The notes beneath the pieces are model-generated. The model made no database searches. It saw only the letters and a program-made list of their open reading frames with translations, and was not told the origin of the DNA. This document shows positions 1-6,299 of a stretch of DNA of 6,745 nucleotides, piece after piece. A program made the translations under genes and the position numbers. The DNA comes from CAXSEF01 sp050955025. GTDB lineage: Bacteria > Pseudomonadota > Alphaproteobacteria > Acetobacterales > Acetobacteraceae. The stretch covers positions 1-6,745 of the forward strand of contig JBPBQX010000241.1 of NCBI GenBank assembly GCA_050955025.1, given 5' to 3'. Position 1 is the stretch's first letter. Each line of letters opens with the position of its first letter.

Positions 1-1335
1 GGCCAGCGCCGTGACCTGCGAGACCACCGCGTTGAGGTAGTTGTCCAGGCCGCCCTTGTAGAGCGTCAGCGACATGTCCTGCGCGCGCAGCGCCTGGCGC
101 ACCGCCTCCGCGCCCTGCTGCGACTCCCGGGCGAGCTGCGTCGTCAGCGTCAGCCCGTCCTCCACCTCGCCGAAGGCCGCGAGCACGGTGGCGCGGTACA
201 CGTCGCGCGTCTGCGCGTACTGCGCCCAGCTCCGCTGCAGCTCGGCCCGTCGCAGCCCGCCCTCGAACAGCGGCAGCACCGCCTGCGCGCCGATGGTCCA
301 CAGGCTGTTGGGCAGGCTGGCCAGGCTGAACCCGGTGTCCTCGAACCCCGCCACGGCGCTGATCGTCACCTGCGGGTAGAACGCCGCGCGGCTGACCCCG
401 ATCGCCGCGTTGGCAGCCGCCATGGAGCGCTCCGCGTTGGCGATGTCGGGCCGGCGCTGCAGCAGCGCGGAGGGCACGCCGGCCGGGACCACCGGCACCG
501 CGACCCGCGCCTGCGGCTCCGGCGCCAGCGTGAAGCCCGAGGCCGGCACGCCCACCAGCACGGCGATGGCGTGCTGCAGCAGGGCCCGGTTCGCGGCCAC
601 GTCGGTCTCCGTGACCTGGGCGGCGGCGAGCTGGTTGCGCGCGCGCGCGACGTCGAGCCCCGAGGCGATCCGGCCCGCCTCGCGCAGCGAGGTGATGTCG
701 ACCGCTTTCTGGTAGTAGCCGATGGTCCGGCGCAGCACGTCGTCCTCGGTGTCCAGCCCGCGCAGCGCCATGTAGTCGGTGGCCAGCTCCGCCTGGATGG
801 ACAGCCGCGCCCCGGCCAGCGTGGCCGCGCTGCCCTGCGCCAGGCGCTTCTGGATGCGCGTGCGGTTGCTGATCGCCTCCCACACGTCGGGCACCCACGA
901 CGCGGTGCCGGTGACCCGGTTCGAGGACTCAACGCTCGGCCCGGAGGCGGGGCTGGCGCGGAACAGCCGGTGCGCGGACTGCCGGTTGTCGGTGGTGTTG
1001 CCGTCGGCGCCGACCTGCGGGAACAGCCCGGCGCGCGCCTCGGCGGCCAGGTCGCGGGCCTGGACGTACTGCTCGGCGGCGGCCTGCAGGTTGGGGTTCA
1101 GCTGCGAGGCCTGCACCTCAAGCCGGTCGAGCACCGGGTCGGCGAACACCTCCCACCACGGGCCGCGCGCCGCCGCGTCGTCGGGGCGCGCCACGGTGAA
1201 CGGGCCGCTGCCCTGGTAGCCGGCGGGGAGCAGCATGTGCGGCGGGTCGTAGCGCGGGGCAAGGTCGCAGCCGGCCAGGGCGACCAGCAACAGAAAGCCA
1301 GCAAGGCCAGAGGCTCTGCCTCTGGACTCCGCCAA
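1..1335 (-). CDS. Outer-membrane efflux channel lipoprotein (NodT/OprM family), 3' end missing
   Basis: This is the outer-membrane factor of the tripartite RND pump, expected to form a trimeric beta-barrel and alpha-helical tunnel that takes substrate from the adaptor and permease. I read the frame directly from the reverse strand. It is open from the left edge through 1335 and gives 445 residues of a family usually near 480-500, so only the C-terminus is missing. With a TTG start at 1333-1335, the protein opens with a signal peptide ending in the lipobox LAGC (Cys23, codon 1267-1269), followed by APRYDPP. Family marks follow: PWWEVFADPVLDRL near residue 60, and the second outer-membrane efflux repeat with LLQRRPDIANAER (291-303) and IGVSRAAFYPQ (312-322). 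No ATG is available. TTG 1333-1335 and GTG 1354-1356 are the candidate starts. TTG is preferred because it gives a normal-length lipoprotein signal and has AAAGG upstream, but this is uncertain. The gene lies downstream of the adaptor in the same orientation. Its 5' end overlaps the repeat at 1293-1429. Confidence 0.9.
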   Translation of the reverse strand, partial: MAESRGRASGLAGFLLLVALAGCDLAPRYDPPHMLLPAGYQGSGPFTVARPDDAAARGPWWEVFADPVLDRLEVQASQLNPNLQAAAEQYVQARDLAAEARAGLFPQVGADGNTTDNRQSAHRLFRASPASGPSVESSNRVTGTASWVPDVWEAISNRTRIQKRLAQGSAATLAGARLSIQAELATDYMALRGLDTEDDVLRRTIGYYQKAVDITSLREAGRIASGLDVARARNQLAAAQVTETDVAANRALLQHAIAVLVGVPASGFTLAPEPQARVAVPVVPAGVPSALLQRRPDIANAERSMAAANAAIGVSRAAFYPQVTISAVAGFEDTGFSLASLPNSLWTIGAQAVLPLFEGGLRRAELQRSWAQYAQTRDVYRATVLAAFGEVEDGLTLTTQLARESQQGAEAVRQALRAQDMSLTLYKGGLDNYLNAVVSQVTALA

Positions 1336-1429
1336 AGGCTCGCCTTTGGAATCCACTTGCTTGAGAAGATGGTTTCCGAAGGGCGAGCCCTCTGGCGGGT
1401 CCGGGCAGAGCCCGGCCTTGCTTGCTTTC
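1293..1429. repeat. Hairpin-rich miniature repeat with inverted ends, copy A (adaptor-channel spacer)
   Basis: The ends are inverted repeats: 1293-1308 (GAAAGCCAGCAAGGCC) pairs with 1414-1429 with one mismatch in 16. Inside are small stem-loops: 1307-1314/1318-1325 (8 bp, loop TCT), 1332-1339/1342-1349 (7-8 bp), 1380-1383/1388-1391 (4 bp), and 1401-1406/1410-1415 (6 bp, loop AGA). The motif GGCGGGTCC and the end GGCCTTGCT recur in copy B at 2684-2794. I see no transposase gene, and the layout is that of a REP- or MITE-like element. It spans the 110-base spacer between the adaptor stop and the channel start and enters the channel gene. None of the stems has a following T tract on the minus strand, so it is not a standard intrinsic terminator. 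Confidence 0.75.
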
Positions 1430-1445
1430 GCGGCTCCGGCAGCTG

Positions 1446-2654
1446 TCAACGTACGTCGGCTTCCTCGCTGGCGGACGGCGCCTTGGCCGCGGGCTCCGGC
1501 TCGGCCGCATAGCCCTTGGCCGGCTGCGTGACCTGCACGGTCTCGCCCTCGAGCAGCCCCGCCGACGGGTCGTTGACCAGCCTGTCCTCCGGCTTCAGCC
1601 CGCCGACCACCTGGACGTTGCGGCCGAGGTTGAGCCCGAGCGTCACGTTCTGCAGGTGCACGCGGTTCTGCGCGTCCACCACGGCGACCTGCATGCCCTG
1701 CGCGCGGAACATCAGCGCCTGCTCCGGCACGATCAGCACGGCGGCGTCGGACGGCACGGTGAAGTGCACGTTGGCGAAGGTGCCGGGCCAGATCGCATGG
1801 TCGGCGTTGTCCACGGTCAGCTCCGTGGTCACGCTGCGCGACTGCGGGCTGAACGAGCCGGCAGTGGTCTCGTAGCGCGCCTCGAAGGTGCGGTTGGGGA
1901 ACTGCGGCAGGCGGAGCGTCGCGGTCAGCCCGGGCTTGAGCACCTCGGCGTAGTCCTCGGGCACGGAGACGTAGACGCGCAGGCGGTGGATGTCGGCCAC
2001 CGTGAACAGCTCCGAGGCGGCTGCGGTCGAGCCGGCGTCGCCGCCGGCGGCGTTGACGAAGCTGCCGACGTCGGTGCGGCGCGAGGTGACCACGCCGTCG
2101 AACGGCGCCACGATGCGCTTGAACGTCTCGAGCGCCTGGTAGCGCCCGACCTCGTGGCGCGCGGCCTGGACCTGCGCCTGCTGGGCGACGGCGCCGGCGA
2201 CCTGCACGTCGACGTCCTGCTGCGCCACCGCCTCGGTGCCCGACAGCGCCTTCCAGCGCTTCGCGGTGACGTCGGCGAGCTTCGCGCGGGCGTCGGCGAC
2301 GGCGAGGTTGGCCTGCGCGGTGGCGAGCTGCTCGTCGAGCGCGGGCGCGTCGATGGTGGCGAGCAGCTCGCCCTTGCGCACCGTGGCGCCGATGTCCCTG
2401 TCCCAGCTCCGCACGTAGCCGGTGACCTGGGCGTAGATCGGCGCCTCGGACCAGGCGTTGATGTTGCCGGGCAGGTCGAGGCTGCGCGTTGCCGGGCCCT
2501 TCTGCGGCGAGATCAGCTCGACGCGCGGCACGGACTCGTCCTCCGCCGTGGTCTTGAGCGCGGCGAGCGCCGTGCTGCGGCTCCACAGGCCCCAGGCCAC
2601 GGACCCTCCCGCGGCCACCGCGAGGACGAGCAGGGCGAGCGTGGTGCGCTTCAT
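1446..2654 (-). CDS. RND efflux periplasmic adaptor (membrane-fusion protein, HlyD/AcrA family)
   Basis: This 402-residue adaptor would link the inner-membrane permease to the outer-membrane channel. Residues 6-22 form one hydrophobic segment after MKRTT. There is no cysteine anywhere, so it is membrane-anchored or cleaved rather than a lipoprotein. The two halves of the lipoyl/barrel-sandwich domain are visible at about 71-106 (YAQVTGYV, then VRKGELLATIDAP) and 179-200 (FKRIVAPFDGVVTSRRTDVG). An alpha-helical hairpin rich in Ala and Gln lies between them, about 104-175. A beta-barrel domain (about 214-300) and a membrane-proximal domain (about 301-376, VPEQALMFRAQG) follow. The C-terminal tail is rich in Ala, Pro and Glu. 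ATG at 2652-2654 is chosen because it gives a normal N-terminus and has AGGA nine bases upstream. A longer frame could begin at TTG 2687 but would add an 11-residue leader inside the repeat. The stop is TGA at 1446-1448. It is the second gene of the pump operon. Confidence 0.95.
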   Translation of the reverse strand: MKRTTLALLVLAVAAGGSVAWGLWSRSTALAALKTTAEDESVPRVELISPQKGPATRSLDLPGNINAWSEAPIYAQVTGYVRSWDRDIGATVRKGELLATIDAPALDEQLATAQANLAVADARAKLADVTAKRWKALSGTEAVAQQDVDVQVAGAVAQQAQVQAARHEVGRYQALETFKRIVAPFDGVVTSRRTDVGSFVNAAGGDAGSTAAASELFTVADIHRLRVYVSVPEDYAEVLKPGLTATLRLPQFPNRTFEARYETTAGSFSPQSRSVTTELTVDNADHAIWPGTFANVHFTVPSDAAVLIVPEQALMFRAQGMQVAVVDAQNRVHLQNVTLGLNLGRNVQVVGGLKPEDRLVNDPSAGLLEGETVQVTQPAKGYAAEPEPAAKAPSASEEADVR

Positions 2655-2663
2655 CGGCCGGGA

Positions 2664-2667
2664 TCCT
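2664..2667 (-). promoter_or_regulatory. Ribosome binding site of the adaptor gene
   Basis: AGGA on the minus strand sits nine bases before the ATG at 2654. It supports that start over the upstream TTG at 2687. The match to the consensus is short, so the call is moderate. Confidence 0.45.
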
Positions 2668-2683
2668 GCAGCGGGAAGGCAAG

Positions 2684-2794
2684 GCAAGGCCGGGGGGCGA
2701 GGCCGCCCCCCGGACCCCGGCGCTTCCGGAGCCTTCGTTGCGCCGGTCCAGGGCGGCTCGCCCTGGCGGGTCCAGGGCAGAGCCCTGGCCTTGC
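2684..2794. repeat. Hairpin-rich miniature repeat with inverted ends, copy B (permease-adaptor spacer)
   Basis: The element is bounded by GCAAGGCC (2684-2691) and its exact inverse GGCCTTGC (2787-2794). It holds four consecutive stem-loops: 2690-2699/2704-2713 (10 bp, loop AGGC), 2717-2723/2740-2746 (7 bp, 16-base loop), 2748-2755/2759-2766 (8 bp, loop GCT) and 2772-2778/2782-2788 (7 bp, loop AGA). It fills most of the 151-base gap between the permease stop (2806) and the adaptor start (2654). The right half matches copy A closely (GGCGGGTCC, then an AGA-loop hairpin, then GGCCTTGCT). In the operon mRNA it would be a chain of stable hairpins without a U tract. It could affect mRNA processing or 3' stability of the permease message, but that is inference. 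Confidence 0.75.
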
Positions 2795-2805
2795 TGACCG
2801 CCCGT

Positions 2806-5800
2806 TCATCCGGCGTGCGTCATGGCGTGCAGCGCGTCGCGCGCCGGCGCCAGGCGGGCCTGGGCGGCACCCTTCCGCCGGCCGTGGATCAAGGCGAACA
2901 CGCAGGGCACGAACATCAGCGTGGCGAAGGTCGCGACCAGCAGCCCGCCGATCACCGCGCGGCCGAGCGGCGCGTTCTGGGTGTTCGACATCGACATCGG
3001 GACCATCCCGATCATCATCGCGAGCGCGGTCATCAGCACCGGGCGCAGGCGGCCGAACCCAGCCTCGACCGCCGCGCGGACGGCGTCGCCGTGCTCGGCC
3101 AGCCGCTCGCGCGCGAAGGAGACCACGAGGATCGAGTTCGCGGTGGCCGTGCCCATGCACATGATCGCGCCCGTCAGCGCCGGCACGGACACCGTGGTGC
3201 CGGTGAGGAACAGGCTCCACACGATGCCGGCGAGCGCGCCGGGCAGCGCGGTGATGATGATGAACGGGTCGAGCCAGGACTGGAAGTTCACCACGATCAC
3301 CAGGTAGACGAGCGCCACCGCCAACGCGAGGCCGCCGAGCAGCTGCGTGTAGGCGCTGCCCATGGTCTCGGCCTGTCCGTGGAGTGCCACCGAGGCGCCG
3401 TGCGGCAGCTCGGGGCGCATGCGGTCGATCTCGGCCACCACGGCGTCGTTGACCGCGCCGAGGTCGCGCCCGGTGTTGCCGGCGTAGATGTCGACCACCG
3501 GCAGGATGGAGTAGTGCGACACCGACAGCGGCGAGCCGGTCTGGGTGATGCGGCTCAGCGCGCCGAGCAGCTGCGGCTGGGTTCCCGACGGGTTGCCGTC
3601 GCCGTGGTCGATCGGCACCGTCTCCAGGTCGCCCAGCGTGGTGAGCTGGGACTGCGGCGTCTGCAGGTTCACCAGCCGCGACACCCCGGTCTTCGTGTCG
3701 AGCCAGTAGGTGGGCGCGACCTGCCCGGAGCCGGACAGGGTGGACAGGGCGTTGCCGGCGATGTCGTTCTCGGTCAGGCCGGTACCCAGCGCGAAGGTGC
3801 GCGCCGACGCGATGCGCAGCGTCGGCTGGTCCATCGCCTGCTCGACGATCGGGTCGGCGATGCCGGGGATGCGGCGCAGCCTGGACGCGAGCTTCTGCGC
3901 GAAGGCCATGTTGGCGGCCTGGTCGCGGCCCGAGACCTGCACGTCGATCGGCGCGGGCAGGCCGAAGTTGAGGATCTTCGCGGTGATGTCGCCGGGCAGG
4001 AAGGTGAACTGGCTGCCGGGGAACAGCACGGGCAGGCCGTGGCGCAGCGTCGCCTGGTATCGCTCCACCGGGGCGGCCGCCTGCTTGAGGCTGATGGTGA
4101 TGTCGCAGTCCTGCGGGCCGATGGTGCCCGACGAGTTGTAGGCCTGGTTGATCGAGCTGATCGGCAGGCCGCAGTTGTCGATCACGTTGCCGACCTGGCC
4201 GGGCAGCAGCTTCTCGATGGCCTGGTTGACCAGCACGGCGATCTTGCCGGCCTCCTCGATGCGCGTGCCGATGGGCGCGCGCATGTGCATGTCGATCTCG
4301 CCGGAGTCGATGCCGGGGAAGAAGTCGCGCCCCAGCGGCAGGATCAGCAGCAGCGAGGCCAGCGTCGCCACGCTGAAGCCCAGGATGAAGCGGCCGCGGT
4401 GCTCGACGGCGCCCGACAGCACCCCGCGGTAGCCGTCGCGCAGGCGGGTGAACCGGCTCTCGAAGCCGCGCTGGAACCTGCGGAACGGGCCGCCGCGCCT
4501 GGGCGTGCCGCGCTCGGCGGCCTCGGCCTCGGCGTGGTGGGCGGCGAGCTGGGCTGGCAGCAGGAACGCCGCCATCGTCGGCACCAGGGTGCGGCTGAGG
4601 ATGAAGGAGGCGATCATGGCGAAGATGATCGCCTCGGCCAGCGGCAGGAACAGGTAGCCGGCTACGCCCGAGAGCGTGAACAGCGGCAGCCAGACGATGC
4701 AGATGCACAGGGTCGAGACGAAGGTCGGCACCACGATCTGGTTGGCCGCGTCGATGATCGCGGGCTCCAGCTCCGAGCCGTCCTCGAGGTGAGCGTCGAT
4801 GTTCTCGATCATCACGGTGGCGTCGTCGACCAGGATGCCGACGGCGAGCGCGAGGCCGCCCAGCGTCATCACGTTGATGGTCTGCCCGAGCCAGGACAGC
4901 GCCAGGATCGAGCACAGGATCGACAGCGGGATCGAGGTCGCCACGATCAGCGTCGAGCGCCACGAGCCGAGGAACAGCAGCACGGTGAGCCCGGTCAGCA
5001 CGGCGGCGGTGAGCATCTCCTCGACCACGTTCTCGACCGAGGAGCGCACGAAGGCGGAGGCGTCGTTGAGCGGGGTGATGGTCACGCCCGCAGGCAGCGT
5101 CTTCTGGACGACGGGGATCTTGGCCTTGATGCCCTCCACCACCGAGAGCGTGGACGCGCTGCCGGTCTTGATGACCTGCAGCAGCACCGACTGCAGGCCC
5201 TTGACGAGGACGATGTTGGTCAGCGGCTGGGTGCCGAGATAGACGTGGGCGACCTGGCCCAGCGTCACGGTGGCGCCGTCGACCTGCTTGACCGGCAGGG
5301 CGTTGAAGCTCTCGATCTGCAGCGGCGAGGCGTTGGTCTGCACCAGGTAGTCGAGCGCGCCGATCTTCTGGTCGCCGGCGGGCAGCACGATGTTCTGCGT
5401 GGCCAGCGCGCGCGACACGTCGGCGGCCGACAGGTTGTGGGCGAGCATCTTCTGCTGGTCGAGGTCGACCTCGACGTTGGAGGTGTTGCCGCCGTAGGGG
5501 AACGGGATCGCGGCGCCCTTCACCGAGACGAGCTGCGGGCGGATCAGGTTGGTCGCGATGTCGAACAGCTGCGAGCCGGTCATGCCCGCGCCCGCGATCT
5601 GCAGCGACAGCACCGGCACCGAGGACGCGTTGTAGACGAGCACCTGCGGGGGCGTGATGCCCGCGGGCATCTGCTTGAGCACGGTCTGCGAGGCGGCGGT
5701 GATCTGCGCCTGCGCGGTGGCGACGTCGGTGCCGGGCTGGAAGAAGATCTTCACGATGCCGCGGCCGTAGAGCGACGTGCTCTCGATGTGCTCGATGTTG

Positions 5801-6030
5801 TCCACCGTCGCCGTCAGCGAGCGCTCGTAGTAGTAGACGATGCGCCCCGACATGTCCTCCGGCGTGAGGCCGGTGTAGGTCCAGATCACCGAGACCACGG
5901 GGATGCCGATGTTGGGGAACACGTCGGTCGGCGTGCGCACCACCGCGAGCCCGCCGAACAGCAGGATCATGATCGACAGCACGACGAAGGTGTAGGGCCG
6001 CTTCAGCGCGACCACGACGACCGCGTTCAT
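2806..6030 (-). CDS. RND multidrug efflux permease (AcrB / ACR_tran family, HAE type)
   Basis: This 1074-residue inner-membrane proton/substrate antiporter is the engine of the pump. The layout is that of a full RND protein: TM1 (about 12-30), a large periplasmic loop (31-337), TM2-TM6 (about 338-482), a cytoplasmic linker rich in Arg and Ala (about 490-545), TM7 (546-566), a second periplasmic loop (567-894), and TM8-TM12 (895-1048). Family marks are RPYTFVVL at the N-terminus, RTPTDVFPNIGIPVV (32-46) and the TM4 motif GILVDDATVMIEN with the proton-relay pair Asp402-Asp403. The VDD form points to the drug-exporting rather than the heavy-metal branch. In TM11, Arg994 and Thr1001 match the AcrB relay residues Arg971 and Thr978, but the TM10 lysine position appears to be Ala964 (GTATANSIL). 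ATG 6028-6030 is chosen because homologues begin about ten residues before RPYTF and GGTGA lies ten bases upstream. The frame stays open to GTG 6171. The stop is TGA at 2806-2808. It is the first gene of the operon. Confidence 0.96.
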   Translation of the reverse strand: MNAVVVVALKRPYTFVVLSIMILLFGGLAVVRTPTDVFPNIGIPVVSVIWTYTGLTPEDMSGRIVYYYERSLTATVDNIEHIESTSLYGRGIVKIFFQPGTDVATAQAQITAASQTVLKQMPAGITPPQVLVYNASSVPVLSLQIAGAGMTGSQLFDIATNLIRPQLVSVKGAAIPFPYGGNTSNVEVDLDQQKMLAHNLSAADVSRALATQNIVLPAGDQKIGALDYLVQTNASPLQIESFNALPVKQVDGATVTLGQVAHVYLGTQPLTNIVLVKGLQSVLLQVIKTGSASTLSVVEGIKAKIPVVQKTLPAGVTITPLNDASAFVRSSVENVVEEMLTAAVLTGLTVLLFLGSWRSTLIVATSIPLSILCSILALSWLGQTINVMTLGGLALAVGILVDDATVMIENIDAHLEDGSELEPAIIDAANQIVVPTFVSTLCICIVWLPLFTLSGVAGYLFLPLAEAIIFAMIASFILSRTLVPTMAAFLLPAQLAAHHAEAEAAERGTPRRGGPFRRFQRGFESRFTRLRDGYRGVLSGAVEHRGRFILGFSVATLASLLLILPLGRDFFPGIDSGEIDMHMRAPIGTRIEEAGKIAVLVNQAIEKLLPGQVGNVIDNCGLPISSINQAYNSSGTIGPQDCDITISLKQAAAPVERYQATLRHGLPVLFPGSQFTFLPGDITAKILNFGLPAPIDVQVSGRDQAANMAFAQKLASRLRRIPGIADPIVEQAMDQPTLRIASARTFALGTGLTENDIAGNALSTLSGSGQVAPTYWLDTKTGVSRLVNLQTPQSQLTTLGDLETVPIDHGDGNPSGTQPQLLGALSRITQTGSPLSVSHYSILPVVDIYAGNTGRDLGAVNDAVVAEIDRMRPELPHGASVALHGQAETMGSAYTQLLGGLALAVALVYLVIVVNFQSWLDPFIIITALPGALAGIVWSLFLTGTTVSVPALTGAIMCMGTATANSILVVSFARERLAEHGDAVRAAVEAGFGRLRPVLMTALAMMIGMVPMSMSNTQNAPLGRAVIGGLLVATFATLMFVPCVFALIHGRRKGAAQARLAPARDALHAMTHAG

Positions 6031-6040
6031 GCGGGCGACG

Positions 6041-6045
6041 TCACC
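6041..6045 (-). promoter_or_regulatory. Ribosome binding site of the RND permease gene
   Basis: GGTGA on the minus strand, ten bases before ATG 6030, matches the 3' part of the Shine-Dalgarno consensus. The other in-frame ATG at 6055-6057 has no comparable purine run upstream, so this site favours the 6030 start. The match is partial. Confidence 0.4.
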
Positions 6046-6182
6046 GGAAGACAGCATGTCGGGAGGCGGATGCTCGGCATCGTCGGGCTGGACCTCGCGT
6101 TGCAGCGCAGCATGGAGCCGGAACGCCTGTGGCAGCGAGTGAAATAGCAGCAACACTGCCCGCGGTGCCACCGGCTGTCACC

Positions 6183-6190
6183 TAACGTTA
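6183..6190. promoter_or_regulatory. Candidate operator palindrome TAACGTTA
   Basis: This is a perfect 8-bp AT-rich palindrome in an otherwise strongly GC-rich divergent region. It sits within GTCACCTAACGTTACC, which also carries the hexamers GGTAAC and GGTGAC (minus strand) ten bases apart. Its position would suit a repressor acting on both divergent units. No regulator gene is visible, and an 8-bp palindrome can arise by chance. Confidence 0.25.
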
Positions 6191-6285
6191 CCAGAGGCTT
6201 CCCGCGCGGCCGGGGAACGGCTTCCGCGCCGCGCCCCGCGGTGCCAGTGTCGGCCCCGGCGTGCCGACCCACCGGGCCGCCGCCA

Positions 6286-6292
6286 AAGGGAG
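6286..6292 (+). promoter_or_regulatory. Ribosome binding site of the FAH-family gene
   Basis: AAGGGAG ends seven bases before ATG 6300. It is a good Shine-Dalgarno match and decides the start, which in turn puts the twin-arginine motif at residues 4-10. Confidence 0.7.
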
Positions 6293-6299
6293 CAGGCCG

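Larger units (their letters stand above)
6031..6299. promoter_or_regulatory. Divergent intergenic region between the pump operon and the FAH-family gene
   Basis: This 269-base stretch must carry the promoters of both divergent units. It includes the palindrome TAACGTTA (6183-6190), and on the minus strand two GGTRAC hexamers one helical turn apart (6187-6192 and 6177-6182). A weak minus-strand promoter-like pair is TGGCAC (6165-6170) and TATTTC (6141-6146) with an 18-base gap. The match to the sigma-70 consensus is poor and not decisive. On the plus strand, GGCTTCC occurs at 6196-6202 and 6219-6225, and TTCCC (6199-6203) is inverted to GGGAA (6213-6217). I recognise no riboswitch or terminator here. 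An alternative reading lets the permease frame extend through 6171, but that leader resembles no known part of the family. Confidence 0.5.

Noticed and set aside
366..1512. Several open frames on both strands over the channel gene
   Set aside because: They overlap the channel frame, which contains the lipobox and both outer-membrane efflux motifs, and they show no family features of their own.
2684..2794. Intrinsic terminator between permease and adaptor
   Set aside because: The stems are strong, but no T-rich tract follows any of them on the minus strand, and the adaptor and channel genes would then need their own promoters, which I do not see.
1293..2794. CRISPR array
   Set aside because: There are only two copies, far apart and separated by a whole gene, with unequal length and internal hairpins. 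There is no regular repeat-spacer pattern.
1422..3164. A 580-codon open frame on the plus strand across the adaptor and the permease 3' end
   Set aside because: It is arginine- and glycine-rich with no recognisable domain, and it runs through the repeat at 2684-2794. It is a shadow of the adaptor gene.
2651..4963. A 770-codon minus-strand frame inside the permease gene
   Set aside because: It is an alternative frame of the permease with Arg/Ala/Pro/His-rich low-complexity sequence. The true frame contains all RND motifs.
2458..6147. A 1229-codon open frame on the plus strand, antisense to the permease and part of the adaptor
   Set aside because: Its translation is low-complexity and rich in Arg, Asp, His, Gly and Gln, with no family motif. 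Long antisense frames of this kind arise from codon bias in GC-rich genes, and the minus-strand permease is unmistakable.
6031..6171. N-terminal extension of the permease from GTG 6171 or ATG 6057
   Set aside because: The extra residues have no counterpart that I recognise in the family, and neither start has a clear ribosome site. ATG 6030 gives the normal N-terminus, although the extension cannot be fully excluded.
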